A stretch of DNA of 64,000 nucleotides from Roseomonas sp. (GTDB lineage Bacteria > Pseudomonadota > Alphaproteobacteria > Acetobacterales > Acetobacteraceae), in assembly GCA_020249285.1 (NCBI GenBank), contig JADCFX010000004.1:144924-208923 (forward strand), in the 5' to 3' direction. A model generated the notes under the pieces. The model saw only the letters and a list, made by a program, of their open reading frames with translations, ran no database searches and was not told the origin of the DNA. Made by a program: the position numbers and the translations under genes. Shown in pieces: positions 8,089 through 16,062 of the stretch (the stretch's first letter is position 1; each line of letters opens with the position of its first letter).

Positions 8089-9693
8089 CTACCGAATGGC
8101 CGGCAAGCTGATGCCCGGGGGTGGCTCTCTCACCAGGCACCATCTGGGCGGATCACTGGATGGCCCGCATCCCTCCCATCCGGTGGAGCGGCAGGACCGA
8201 TTCTCAACCGTGAACCATTCCGCATTCGCGGTGCAGACGCGCCAATTCGGGTCGAGCGAGGCATCACGGCTCAAATAAATCATTTCCAGCCAAACCTCAC
8301 CGACGGATTCGAAGGTTGGCAGCAGGTTTGTTATCCATTCCCACTTCGCCGCCTGGGCGGGCCGCGCCACGGCAATGGCGCCGCGCGACACGGCGCGCCG
8401 ATAACCCTTGAGGAAATGTGATTCAAGGCGAACGCCAAACCCACCACTGCCAAAGCCAACCATGCTTTCGGCCACGGTCATTTCGCATTCATCCGGCAGG
8501 ATCAGCGCTGTTGGGAAAGCGAAGGTGGTGCCAAGGAAAGAGCCAGCGCGGGCAAATAGGTCAACCTCGAAAAAATAACCAATCGAGCGCATTCGCGCCA
8601 CTGTGTCTTGCAGATGCGCAGCTTCCTGCCCCGGCGCGACACGCGCCCATCTTGTTGCAACCGCGTTCCAGACTTCCGCTGCCGCTGGGTAATTTGGATC
8701 GCTCACCGCCCAATGGCGCTCAAGCTCCGCGGCGAAGCCCCTTCCCTTGCCTTCACGCCAATGCGCAATCATGCGGATCAGGCTGTCCGTGGCGCCGATC
8801 GCACCCCAGGAGACGATATGCACCAGATGATGCGGCTTCTGGACGGCATCCAAATAGGCTTGCAGGACATAACCCACCCCTTGTGCGCTGAGCCCACCTT
8901 GGCTCTGCCCGGTCACAAAAACCTCGCCCCCTGCTGGGCCGGCGGTGGCATAAGCGGCGGCATCGCGGATCATGCTGAGGGCGGCGGTTGAGATGGCCTG
9001 CGCGCGCCCCATGGTCAGACCAGAGGCCCAGGTTCTGAGATCAGGGTGGTCGAAAGTATGCGTCCCCGCGATGGCATAAATCCGGTGGGGGTGCCTGCGG
9101 TCCTTCGCCTCCAGCACCAGGCCGGCGAAGCCACTGAAGCGATCCGTATAGACGCGCAGGACCTCATAATGCGTGAGCGCCGCGGCGGTTGGCGAATCCT
9201 CTAGCCACGGGCGGGAAATCGGATCAGCCGGGTCGCGGTAGCGAATATCATAGGCGCGATCCGCGGCGGCGACCGTTGCCTCATCCACTTGCCAAAGCGC
9301 CGGGTGGCGGGACCGCCGATCCTGCAGGATGGCCGCGCCATCCACGCCCGCAATGTCATGGGTTGATGGGCTGCCCTCGGGAATTTCCAAATCCCGCACA
9401 TGCCGCAGATGTAGTTCAATACGCGCCTGGCGTCCGCCATCCGTAAAATTCGCCCTGACCTGGTGTGAGGCGAGAATATCCTGCGCAAACGGCAGCGCTT
9501 GGCGAAACGCCACATGCATATCGCGGACATGTTCCTTGGACAGGTGCGAAGCCGCCGCATCGCATCGCGCGATCTGGGCCGCTGCCGCGGCGCCGCGCGG
9601 ATCAGTGGCGTGTTGCGCCCGCGCCGCGCCAAGCATGAGGAGCGCCAGAAAAAGGCCGGTGGCGACATATCGGTAAGGCCATGCAACTTGCAT
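8089..9693 (-). CDS. Exported alpha/beta-hydrolase (lipase-like)
   Basis: 534 residues. A signal peptide spans about residues 1-26: a hydrophobic stretch (GLFLALLMLG) and an AxA-type cleavage site before QHA. The nucleophile elbow GQSQGG at 262-267 puts the catalytic Ser at 264, and the surrounding strand-helix pattern fits an alpha/beta-hydrolase. The layout resembles class 3 lipases (a lipase box after a long N-terminal region), but the exact family is not recognised. It probably acts in the periplasm or outside the cell. It is convergent with the metallophosphoesterase gene. Confidence 0.6.
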   Translation of the reverse strand: MQVAWPYRYVATGLFLALLMLGAARAQHATDPRGAAAAAQIARCDAAASHLSKEHVRDMHVAFRQALPFAQDILASHQVRANFTDGGRQARIELHLRHVRDLEIPEGSPSTHDIAGVDGAAILQDRRSRHPALWQVDEATVAAADRAYDIRYRDPADPISRPWLEDSPTAAALTHYEVLRVYTDRFSGFAGLVLEAKDRRHPHRIYAIAGTHTFDHPDLRTWASGLTMGRAQAISTAALSMIRDAAAYATAGPAGGEVFVTGQSQGGLSAQGVGYVLQAYLDAVQKPHHLVHIVSWGAIGATDSLIRMIAHWREGKGRGFAAELERHWAVSDPNYPAAAEVWNAVATRWARVAPGQEAAHLQDTVARMRSIGYFFEVDLFARAGSFLGTTFAFPTALILPDECEMTVAESMVGFGSGGFGVRLESHFLKGYRRAVSRGAIAVARPAQAAKWEWITNLLPTFESVGEVWLEMIYLSRDASLDPNWRVCTANAEWFTVENRSCRSTGWEGCGPSSDPPRWCLVREPPPGISLPAIR

Positions 9694-9764
9694 AGGTTTG
9701 TTTCCTTCACTCGGCGCCCAGGATTTCCTCAGGCATTCAGCCTAGCGGTTCTCAGGGGCAAAAT

Positions 9765-10679
9765 TCAATGCGTCGTTTTTGCGCCGCGCGCAAAGGCAAG
9801 GATCATGGCGCTTGTTTCCAGATCAGGCGTTGCACGGCCGAGAATCCTGAGAAGGCTGAGTTCCTCCCCGCCGGGTAGGCGATGGCCGCCACCCCTTATT
9901 TCATAGAGCCATGTCGCCACCCCATGCCGACAGCCCTGGGCGCGGTGCAGAACAACATCTGGCGCATCCAAGGCGCCGCGTCGTGGCAGGGCTTCCGCCG
10001 GCGCGACACCGGAGCAGCCATTGGTGGCCTGCCAAAAGGCGAAGCTCTCCGGGATCGAACGGCGGCGCTGCAGCATCATGGCGCCACCAAGCACAACACT
10101 ACCATCCCATCGCACCACCGGGTCTTCCGTGCCGGCCACAAGCATGAAAGGCAAGGGCCGCGTTGGCGTGCAAGGCGGGTCAGAAGCGGGTGGCATGGTC
10201 GCCTTGAATAGCATGAGGGACGCAAGCCGCCCGGCGCGCTGGCACGCATAATGCGCCGCCATCATTCCACCGTTTGAAATCCCAACTAAGTGGATCGCCG
10301 CAGGATCGGCAATGCTGGCCTTCACCAAATGATCAATCAGACCATCCAGTACGGCGACATCATCGGGGCCATAAAAGGCCGAGGGAAGTTCCCGCGCCAG
10401 AGAGGCTTCATTCCACACCAGCCCCGCGGCATCGGGGAAGGCCACAACAAAGCCGGCTTCCTTCGCCAGCTTCGGCAGATGCATCATGTTGCGCGTCAAG
10501 GCGCCGTTCAGCCCGGCACCATGCAGGACAATAATCGTCGGCAGCGGACCTGGCGCTGTCGCAGGCCGGTCGATGATGGTCTCTGCGGCGCGGGTTTCGG
10601 GATCGGCTGAGGCCGCTGCGCAGGACGCAGTGAACAACAAAGCGCAGGCAATGCAGAGAAAGCGCCAAGTATGGATCAT
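9765..10679 (-). CDS. Exported esterase of the LpqC/PHB-depolymerase-like family
   Basis: 304 residues from the ATG at 10679, which begins a clear export signal (MIHTWRFLCIACALLFTASC); a longer upstream frame would place this signal internally. Cys20 may be a lipidation site. Family marks are the oxyanion sequence LHGAGLNG, the elbow GISNGG, the acid-region LVAGTEDP and a C-terminal GGGHRLPG His. Relatives are feruloyl esterases, poly(3-hydroxybutyrate) depolymerases and LpqC lipoproteins. The substrate is undetermined. It is the second exported esterase in this minus-strand group. Confidence 0.72.
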   Translation of the reverse strand: MIHTWRFLCIACALLFTASCAAASADPETRAAETIIDRPATAPGPLPTIIVLHGAGLNGALTRNMMHLPKLAKEAGFVVAFPDAAGLVWNEASLARELPSAFYGPDDVAVLDGLIDHLVKASIADPAAIHLVGISNGGMMAAHYACQRAGRLASLMLFKATMPPASDPPCTPTRPLPFMLVAGTEDPVVRWDGSVVLGGAMMLQRRRSIPESFAFWQATNGCSGVAPAEALPRRGALDAPDVVLHRAQGCRHGVATWLYEIRGGGHRLPGGEELSLLRILGRATPDLETSAMILAFARGAKTTH

Positions 10680-10740
10680 TGCCGAGCCTCTTCGTTCCAA
10701 AGAACGCTCTCTCCGGTTGCAATACGTCAAAGGGGTTATG

Positions 10741-11505
10741 TCACCCCCAAAGCTTCGGGTTCGCCAAATCCCGCGCGATGCGTTCGGCAGCGGCTTCCAG
10801 CAACGCTTCACCCTTCGCGGCCGAGGCGCTGCGCGCATCGCCGATCACGCCATTGGCGCTGAGTTCCTTGAAGGATCGCCGCCGTGCCAAGGCGGGCGGT
10901 TGGCCTTCAACCCGCGTGCTATGCGGGCCATGCTGTTCCGAAAGCCGCGCGGGACGCACCGCTTCGGGCATCAGGGTCATCACCATTGAGGCCTCAGCCT
11001 CACACGCATGCAACACATTGGATTGGCGTTCCAGAATGGGTGCGAAGGCATCGCCCGCCATGTGCCAATAAGTCGCGGCGGCAACCGGAATGCCACTCTC
11101 GGCTTGCGCATCCACGGCGGCCACGACCACCGCCTCCGAATTGCCGCCATGGCCATTCAACAGCATGGCGCGCTTGAAGCCGGCGCGCGCGGCAGAACGC
11201 ACAATGCCGCGCAACACACCACCGAAAGCGGCGTAATCGAGTGTAACCGTGCCGCCAAAGGGCACGTGATGCTCGGCCAAACCGGTCCAGACGCAGGGTG
11301 TGACCACCACCTGTTCGCCGGCTGCCACCATGCGGCGCGCGACGCGATGCGCCACGCCAGTGGCGCAGATGATGTCAACGCCGGTCGCGAGTGCGGGGCC
11401 GTGTTGTTCCAGGGACGCGACAGGGATGATCACTAAAGCCCCCGCTGCCGCGCGGGCATTGAGTTCTTCGGATGTCATCTTCATCCATTCAATTTCGGTC
11501 GTCAT
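10741..11505 (-). CDS. Creatininase-family amidohydrolase
   Basis: About 254 residues with the creatininase metal and catalytic motifs: LEQHGPALATGVD, HVPFGGTVTLD, LNGHGGNS and a later Glu-containing HACEAEAS. The fold is used by creatinine amidohydrolase, mycofactocin MftE and formamidopyrimidine hydrolases, and the substrate here is open. The ATG at 11505 was preferred over 11511 because GGAG lies 8 bases upstream; the upper ATG overlaps the stop of the TctC gene (TAATG). This coupling suggests the receptor and hydrolase handle the same compound (inference). Confidence 0.82.
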   Translation of the reverse strand: MTTEIEWMKMTSEELNARAAAGALVIIPVASLEQHGPALATGVDIICATGVAHRVARRMVAAGEQVVVTPCVWTGLAEHHVPFGGTVTLDYAAFGGVLRGIVRSAARAGFKRAMLLNGHGGNSEAVVVAAVDAQAESGIPVAAATYWHMAGDAFAPILERQSNVLHACEAEASMVMTLMPEAVRPARLSEQHGPHSTRVEGQPPALARRRSFKELSANGVIGDARSASAAKGEALLEAAAERIARDLANPKLWG

Positions 11506-11510
11506 GAGCA

Positions 11511-12503
11511 TTACTCCGCGGTTGCGCCGGATTGTTCGACAAGGTCACGCCAGATGGGTTCTTGCGCGCGCCAGAATTCGCCAAAAGCGGCGGGGCTGGG
11601 ATCGGTCATGGCGAGCACGCTGAGCGGCTTCAGCCGCGCCGCCAGCGCCTCATCCGCCATCACGCGGGTTAGCGCGGCGTGCAGCGTATTGATTGGCCCA
11701 GCCGGTGTGCCTGCCGGGGCAACGACCGCGAACCAATTTTGTGCATCAATGCCGCTACCGGGCAAAGCTTCTGCCATGCCGGGCACATCAACCAATTCCG
11801 GGACGAAGCTGATGCGCTGCGCGCTACCCACGGCCAGCGGGCGGAAGCGGCCTTCGCGAATATGCGGCAGCAACGCAGGAATGGCATCGAACATCATGTC
11901 AATCGTGCCCGAAGCCAAATCCTGAATGGCGAGAGACCCACCGCGATAGGGCACATGGGTGATCTGAATGCCGGCGGCGCGGTTGAGCTTTTCCAAATAA
12001 AGATGGCTGATCGTGCCCGTGCCGGAAGACCCCATGGTGACGCGCCCCGGATTGGCACGCGCAAAGGCCACCAATTCGGCCAATGTCCGAAAGGGTCTTT
12101 GGCTATTCACCACCAGCAAAATGCTGAATTGCCCAACGCGGGTAATGGGCGCCAGATCGCGCAGCGGATCAATGGGCATTTGCGTACGATACAAAAACTT
12201 GTTCGCTGCCAAGACAGTGGCCGAGGTAAAAAGCAGCGTATGCCCATCCTTCTCGGCCTGCGCCACGGCGAGCGCGCCAAGATTGCCGCCCGCGCCAGGG
12301 CGATTATCCACCACCACGGGCTGCCCGAGTACAACCGCAAGACGTTCGGCCACCATGCGCGCCGTGATGTCATTTGCGCCCCCAGCCGCGATAGGCACAA
12401 TCAGCCGCACCGGGCGGCTTGGGAAGCTTTGCTGCGCCTCAGCGGCGCTGGCGGCGAAAGCGGCGCCGGCACCAATCAGCGCAGCGCGACGGGAAAGGGG
12501 CAT
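11511..12503 (-). CDS. TctC/Bug-family extracytoplasmic solute receptor
   Basis: 330 residues. A Tat-like or Sec signal (MPLSRRAALIGAGAAFAASA) precedes AEAQQ. The mature part begins PSRPVRLIVPIAAGGANDIT, the typical Bug start, with the conserved VVVDNRPGAGGN loop that holds ligand carboxylates. Such receptors feed tripartite tricarboxylate transporters, but no TctA/TctB membrane genes are here; orphan Bug receptors are common in betaproteobacteria and Acetobacteraceae. It lies directly upstream of the creatininase-family gene. Confidence 0.92.
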   Translation of the reverse strand: MPLSRRAALIGAGAAFAASAAEAQQSFPSRPVRLIVPIAAGGANDITARMVAERLAVVLGQPVVVDNRPGAGGNLGALAVAQAEKDGHTLLFTSATVLAANKFLYRTQMPIDPLRDLAPITRVGQFSILLVVNSQRPFRTLAELVAFARANPGRVTMGSSGTGTISHLYLEKLNRAAGIQITHVPYRGGSLAIQDLASGTIDMMFDAIPALLPHIREGRFRPLAVGSAQRISFVPELVDVPGMAEALPGSGIDAQNWFAVVAPAGTPAGPINTLHAALTRVMADEALAARLKPLSVLAMTDPSPAAFGEFWRAQEPIWRDLVEQSGATAE

Positions 12504-12568
12504 GGGGAGACCTCCAGCTTGGGACAGCGAAAGCTAAGCCGGAAAGGGGCAGGAAGAAAACTCCCTGA

Positions 12569-14110
12569 TTACCCCCGCATTTCCGGCCCCTCCAAGAACG
12601 CTTCGGCCTTGGCGCGCATCGCGGCCAGTTTTTCGGGCTTCAGCTTACGCAAGCCCATCAGCGGCATGGCCATGCGCGGATTGCGTGCAAAATCATCCGC
12701 GTGGCGCGCGATGAAATCCCAATAGAGGAAATTGAACGGGCAGGCGCGCGGCCCCACCGCATCCTTCGCGTCATGCGCGCAGCCGCGGCAATAATCGCCC
12801 ATGCGGTTGATATAGGCAGCCGACGCCGCATAGGGCTTGGACGCCATCACCCCGCCATCGGCGTAAAGCGCCATGCCCTGGGTATTGGGCAATTCCACCC
12901 ATTCAAAGGCATCGGCATAGACCGCAAGATACCAGCGATTGACCTCGGCTGGATCAAGCCCCGCGATTAGCGCAAAATTGCCCGTGATCATCAGGCGCTG
13001 GATGTGATGCGCATAGGCGTAATCGCGTGTCTGCCCCACTGCCTGCGACATGCAGCGCATTGAGGTCTCCGCCCCCCAGTAAAACGCCGGCAAGGGGCGC
13101 TTGGCCGCAAGCGCATTGCCTTCCGCGTAACCGGGCATCAGCAGCCAATAGAGCCCGCGCACATATTCGCGCCAGCCAATGATCTGACGAATAAAGCCTT
13201 CGACGGCATTGAGCGGCGCCGTGCCATCACGCCAAGCCTGTTCCGCCGCGCGGCAAATCGCCAAGGGATCAAGCAGCCCGATATTGAGGCTGGTTGAAAT
13301 CAGCGAATGAAACAGAAAAGGCTGCCCCGCCGCCATTGCATCCTGGTAATCGCCAAAGCGCGGCAGGCGATCACGAATGAAGGCCGCAAGTGCTGCTTCA
13401 GCATCGCGCGCTGTCACAGGCCAGGCGAAGCTCTCCGCCGCGCCGAAATGCGCGCCGAAACGCTCAGTGACAAGCGCCATGACATCGCGCGTGATCTCAT
13501 CTGGGGCGAAGCGCGGCGCGGCGGGCGGTGTCACACCTTTCGGCAAGGCCGCGCGATTTTCGGCATCGTAATTCCAGGCGCCGCCGGCGGGTTCATCGCC
13601 CTCCATCAGCAGGCCGGTTTCGCGGCGCATGTCGCGATAGAAAAACTCCATCCGGTATTGCTTGCGCCCCTTGGCCCAGGCGCGAAAGCGCGGCAGGTCG
13701 CAGATGAAGCGATGATCAGGGCGGATTTCGACCGGCAGGCCCAGGGATTTCTCCCAAGCCTGCATGTCCTGAAACACGCGCCATTCACCGGGATGGGTTG
13801 CAATCACCCGCTCTGGCCGATGCCGCGCGACCGCACGCGCCACTTCGCCGGCAAAGCTTTGCGTATTCGCCGGATCATCCAGGCGGATGTAATCCACGGC
13901 CACGCCGCGCGCTGCCAAATCGCGGGCGAAATGGCGCATGGCGGATAGAATCAAGATGATCTTTTGCGGATGGTGGGGCACATAGGTGCATTCCGCCATC
14001 ACCTCCATCATCAACACGCGATCTCGCGCGGGGTCCAGCCCTTCCAAAGCGGAAAGACCGGGTGTCAATTGATCGCCCAGCACCACGCGCAGGGCTGCGG
14101 TTTTGGTCAT
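12569..14110 (-). CDS. Prokaryotic Fe-S (6-4) photolyase (FeS-BCP/CryB type)
   Basis: 513 residues, unlike the class I enzyme at 5824. Four cysteines at 353, 441, 444 and 457 (MRCMSQ, YCRGC, ACPFN) match, with a constant offset of three, the 4Fe-4S ligands C350, C438, C441 and C454 of Agrobacterium PhrB. YAYAHHIQRLMITGNF holds the active-site histidines of this branch. Relatives repair (6-4) photoproducts using FAD and a lumazine antenna, or act as photoreceptors (Rhodobacter CryB). The start overlaps the stop of the DUF6134 gene by ATGA. Fe-S loading and FAD binding are inferred from the residues. Confidence 0.92.
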   Translation of the reverse strand: MTKTAALRVVLGDQLTPGLSALEGLDPARDRVLMMEVMAECTYVPHHPQKIILILSAMRHFARDLAARGVAVDYIRLDDPANTQSFAGEVARAVARHRPERVIATHPGEWRVFQDMQAWEKSLGLPVEIRPDHRFICDLPRFRAWAKGRKQYRMEFFYRDMRRETGLLMEGDEPAGGAWNYDAENRAALPKGVTPPAAPRFAPDEITRDVMALVTERFGAHFGAAESFAWPVTARDAEAALAAFIRDRLPRFGDYQDAMAAGQPFLFHSLISTSLNIGLLDPLAICRAAEQAWRDGTAPLNAVEGFIRQIIGWREYVRGLYWLLMPGYAEGNALAAKRPLPAFYWGAETSMRCMSQAVGQTRDYAYAHHIQRLMITGNFALIAGLDPAEVNRWYLAVYADAFEWVELPNTQGMALYADGGVMASKPYAASAAYINRMGDYCRGCAHDAKDAVGPRACPFNFLYWDFIARHADDFARNPRMAMPLMGLRKLKPEKLAAMRAKAEAFLEGPEMRG

Positions 14111-14712
14111 CCCATCAGCTCATAAACAACGGCGCTGCCATCCTCGCCCTTGGTCGTGAGTGCCACCCAGCGGCCTTCAGCATCGTAGCGCGCCACGGCG
14201 TCAACCGCGCCGTTCAGGCTGAATTGCACGCCGCCGCTCGGCACCGCGCTGCGCGCGGCAGTGCCCGGGATAAGCGTACAATTCACTGGGCGGATCAACG
14301 GGCGGGCAAAGTTCCCGCCATTCCACCAGGTAAGCGGTGCGGCATTGGCGGGCAGGCGCTGCGTGCCCTCCGGCCCCTGCGCCACCAAAGCACCACCTTC
14401 AACAGCAACGCGCGCCTCGGTCACGGTGCCGTTGCGGTCATGGCGCGATGTCAGGCGTTGCAGCCGGTCCTGCGCCCATTCTTCCGCGATATCATGGCGC
14501 AGCCGAAACACGGTGAAGCCAGCCAATTTCACCTGCAAGGCGATGTCGCTTTGCACCGTAAGCCTCTGCGCATTGCCCGAAAGCCGCACCTGATGCGTGC
14601 CAATCTCTCGGCCTTCGCGCAGGACGCGAAAGCGCACCGGCCCGGGGGCGGCGAAGGCGCTGGCGGGCAGCAGCATCCCTGGCAGCATGAGAAAAGCACG
14701 TCGCAACATCAT
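14107..14712 (-). CDS. DUF6134 family exported protein
   Basis: 201 residues with a signal peptide (MMLRRAFLMLPGMLLPASAFA, cleavage before APG). The mature protein is rich in beta strands: FRVLREGREIGTHQVRL, then VKLAGFTVFRLRHDI and a WNGGNF turn. This is the pattern of the DUF6134 family, whose function is unknown. It overlaps both neighbours by 4 bases: the SDR upstream and the Fe-S photolyase downstream. Its export contrasts with the cytoplasmic role expected of both partners. No catalytic residue can be named. Confidence 0.75.
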   Translation of the reverse strand: MMLRRAFLMLPGMLLPASAFAAPGPVRFRVLREGREIGTHQVRLSGNAQRLTVQSDIALQVKLAGFTVFRLRHDIAEEWAQDRLQRLTSRHDRNGTVTEARVAVEGGALVAQGPEGTQRLPANAAPLTWWNGGNFARPLIRPVNCTLIPGTAARSAVPSGGVQFSLNGAVDAVARYDAEGRWVALTTKGEDGSAVVYELMG

Positions 14713-15437
14713 CCGCGGCTCCGCAGCGTTGAACGGCCGCCATCCACGGCCATGATCTGGCCGGTAATCCAGCCCGCCTGATCTGATAGCAGAAAATCCG
14801 CCAGCGCAGCGGCATCATCCCCTTCCCCCAACCGGGGGATGGGGTGCTGCTTGGCAATCGCTTCCGCCATTTGCGCATTTGCCAGCAGGGGCGCGGCCAT
14901 GGTGCTGCGGGTCAGCGATGGCGCGATGCAATTGATGCGAATGGCCGGCGCCAATTCGGCGGCGAGTGCCACCGTCAGCCCCTCCACCGCACCCTTGGCG
15001 GCGGCAATGGCGGCGTGGTTGGTGAAACCAGCGCGCGCGGCGATGGAAGAAAACAGCACCACCGCGCCCCGCCCCGCCGCCAGCGCATCCTGCGCCGCCT
15101 GAATGGCAAGCATGGCGCCCAGCGCATTCAGCCGAAAGGCGCTTATCATATCCGCCTCCGTCACGCGTTTCAGCGGCTTCAGCGCAATGGAACCAACGCA
15201 ATAGGCAAGCCCCGCCAGCGGCGTCCCAGCGGCAGCAACCGCAGCACGCTGCGCCGCCGCGTCTTCCACATCGGCCGGGATCGCGATGCTGCCGGGAATC
15301 TCGGTGGCCAGCGCCGCAAGTCGCGCGGCATCGCGCGCCACCAGCGCCGGGCGAAGCCCCCGTGCCGCCACGCGCCGCGCCAAAGCCGCCCCCACCGCGC
15401 CGGTCGCGCCCAAAATCAGAATTGTACCCTCGGCCAT
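14709..15437 (-). CDS. SDR-family protein lacking the catalytic tyrosine
   Basis: 242 residues with a Rossmann start LILGATGAVGAALA (glycine motif), DVED for the adenine ring, Asn104 and the usual SDR tail (ITGQIMAVDGG). At the active site Ser131 is kept, but the YxxxK motif reads I144-A-A-A-K148, so the catalytic Tyr is Ile. Either the protein binds NAD(P) without classical SDR chemistry or it uses another acid. It is the first gene of a three-gene operon with a DUF6134 protein and an Fe-S photolyase. Confidence 0.85.
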   Translation of the reverse strand: MAEGTILILGATGAVGAALARRVAARGLRPALVARDAARLAALATEIPGSIAIPADVEDAAAQRAAVAAAGTPLAGLAYCVGSIALKPLKRVTEADMISAFRLNALGAMLAIQAAQDALAAGRGAVVLFSSIAARAGFTNHAAIAAAKGAVEGLTVALAAELAPAIRINCIAPSLTRSTMAAPLLANAQMAEAIAKQHPIPRLGEGDDAAALADFLLSDQAGWITGQIMAVDGGRSTLRSRG

Positions 15438-15531
15438 GCTGCCCTCCGCTTTCCTGTCCTCAAATGGTCACGCGCGGCGAAAGCGCGAGGGGCGCGACAA
15501 ACCGGCCGCGTTGTGCGAATAAGGATTCGCG

Positions 15532-16062
15532 ATGCGTCAACTCCTTCTGCTGCGCCATGCCAAATCCGCCTGGGATGACCCGGCATTGGCCGATCATGCC
15601 CGGCCCTTGAATGGCAGGGGAAAGCGCGCGGCGGCGGCGATGGCTAACGCCATGCGCAGGCTGGGGCTCGCGCCCGATGTGGTGCTGGTATCTTCTGCCA
15701 GGCGCACGCTGCAAACCCTGGAAGCGCTTTCCCCCCTGCCCGATAGCCCCATCATCGAACCGATGGATGAGCTTTATTTGGCGTCCTGGCAGAACCTTCT
15801 CGCGCTTTTGCACCGCGTGCCGGAAACCGCGCGGAGCGTGCTGCTGATTGGCCACAACCCCGGCCTGCATGATCTGGCCCTGGCCCTGACCGGTGCAGAT
15901 TCCATGGCGCGCAACCCGGATGCGCGGCGCATGGCCGAAGCCTTCCCGACCGCCGCTTTGGCGGAATTCAGCATCTCCAGCCCTTGGCCCGGCCTGGCGG
16001 AAGGCGGCGGGCGGCTGGTGCGCTTCATGATCCCGGCCGATCTGCCGGAAATGGCAGAATGA
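15532..16062 (+). CDS. sixA: SixA-like phosphohistidine phosphatase
   Basis: 176 residues of the histidine phosphatase superfamily. It begins LLLLRHAKS with the RH phosphate-binding pair at R8-H9. A second-site arginine follows in SSARRTLQT and the second His is in LIGHNPGLHDL. E. coli SixA removes phosphate from histidine phosphotransfer domains and from nitrogen-PTS NPr. The stop overlaps the CYTH-CHAD gene by ATGA, which suggests a joint phosphate-related role (inference). Confidence 0.88.
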   Translation: MRQLLLLRHAKSAWDDPALADHARPLNGRGKRAAAAMANAMRRLGLAPDVVLVSSARRTLQTLEALSPLPDSPIIEPMDELYLASWQNLLALLHRVPETARSVLLIGHNPGLHDLALALTGADSMARNPDARRMAEAFPTAALAEFSISSPWPGLAEGGGRLVRFMIPADLPEMAE

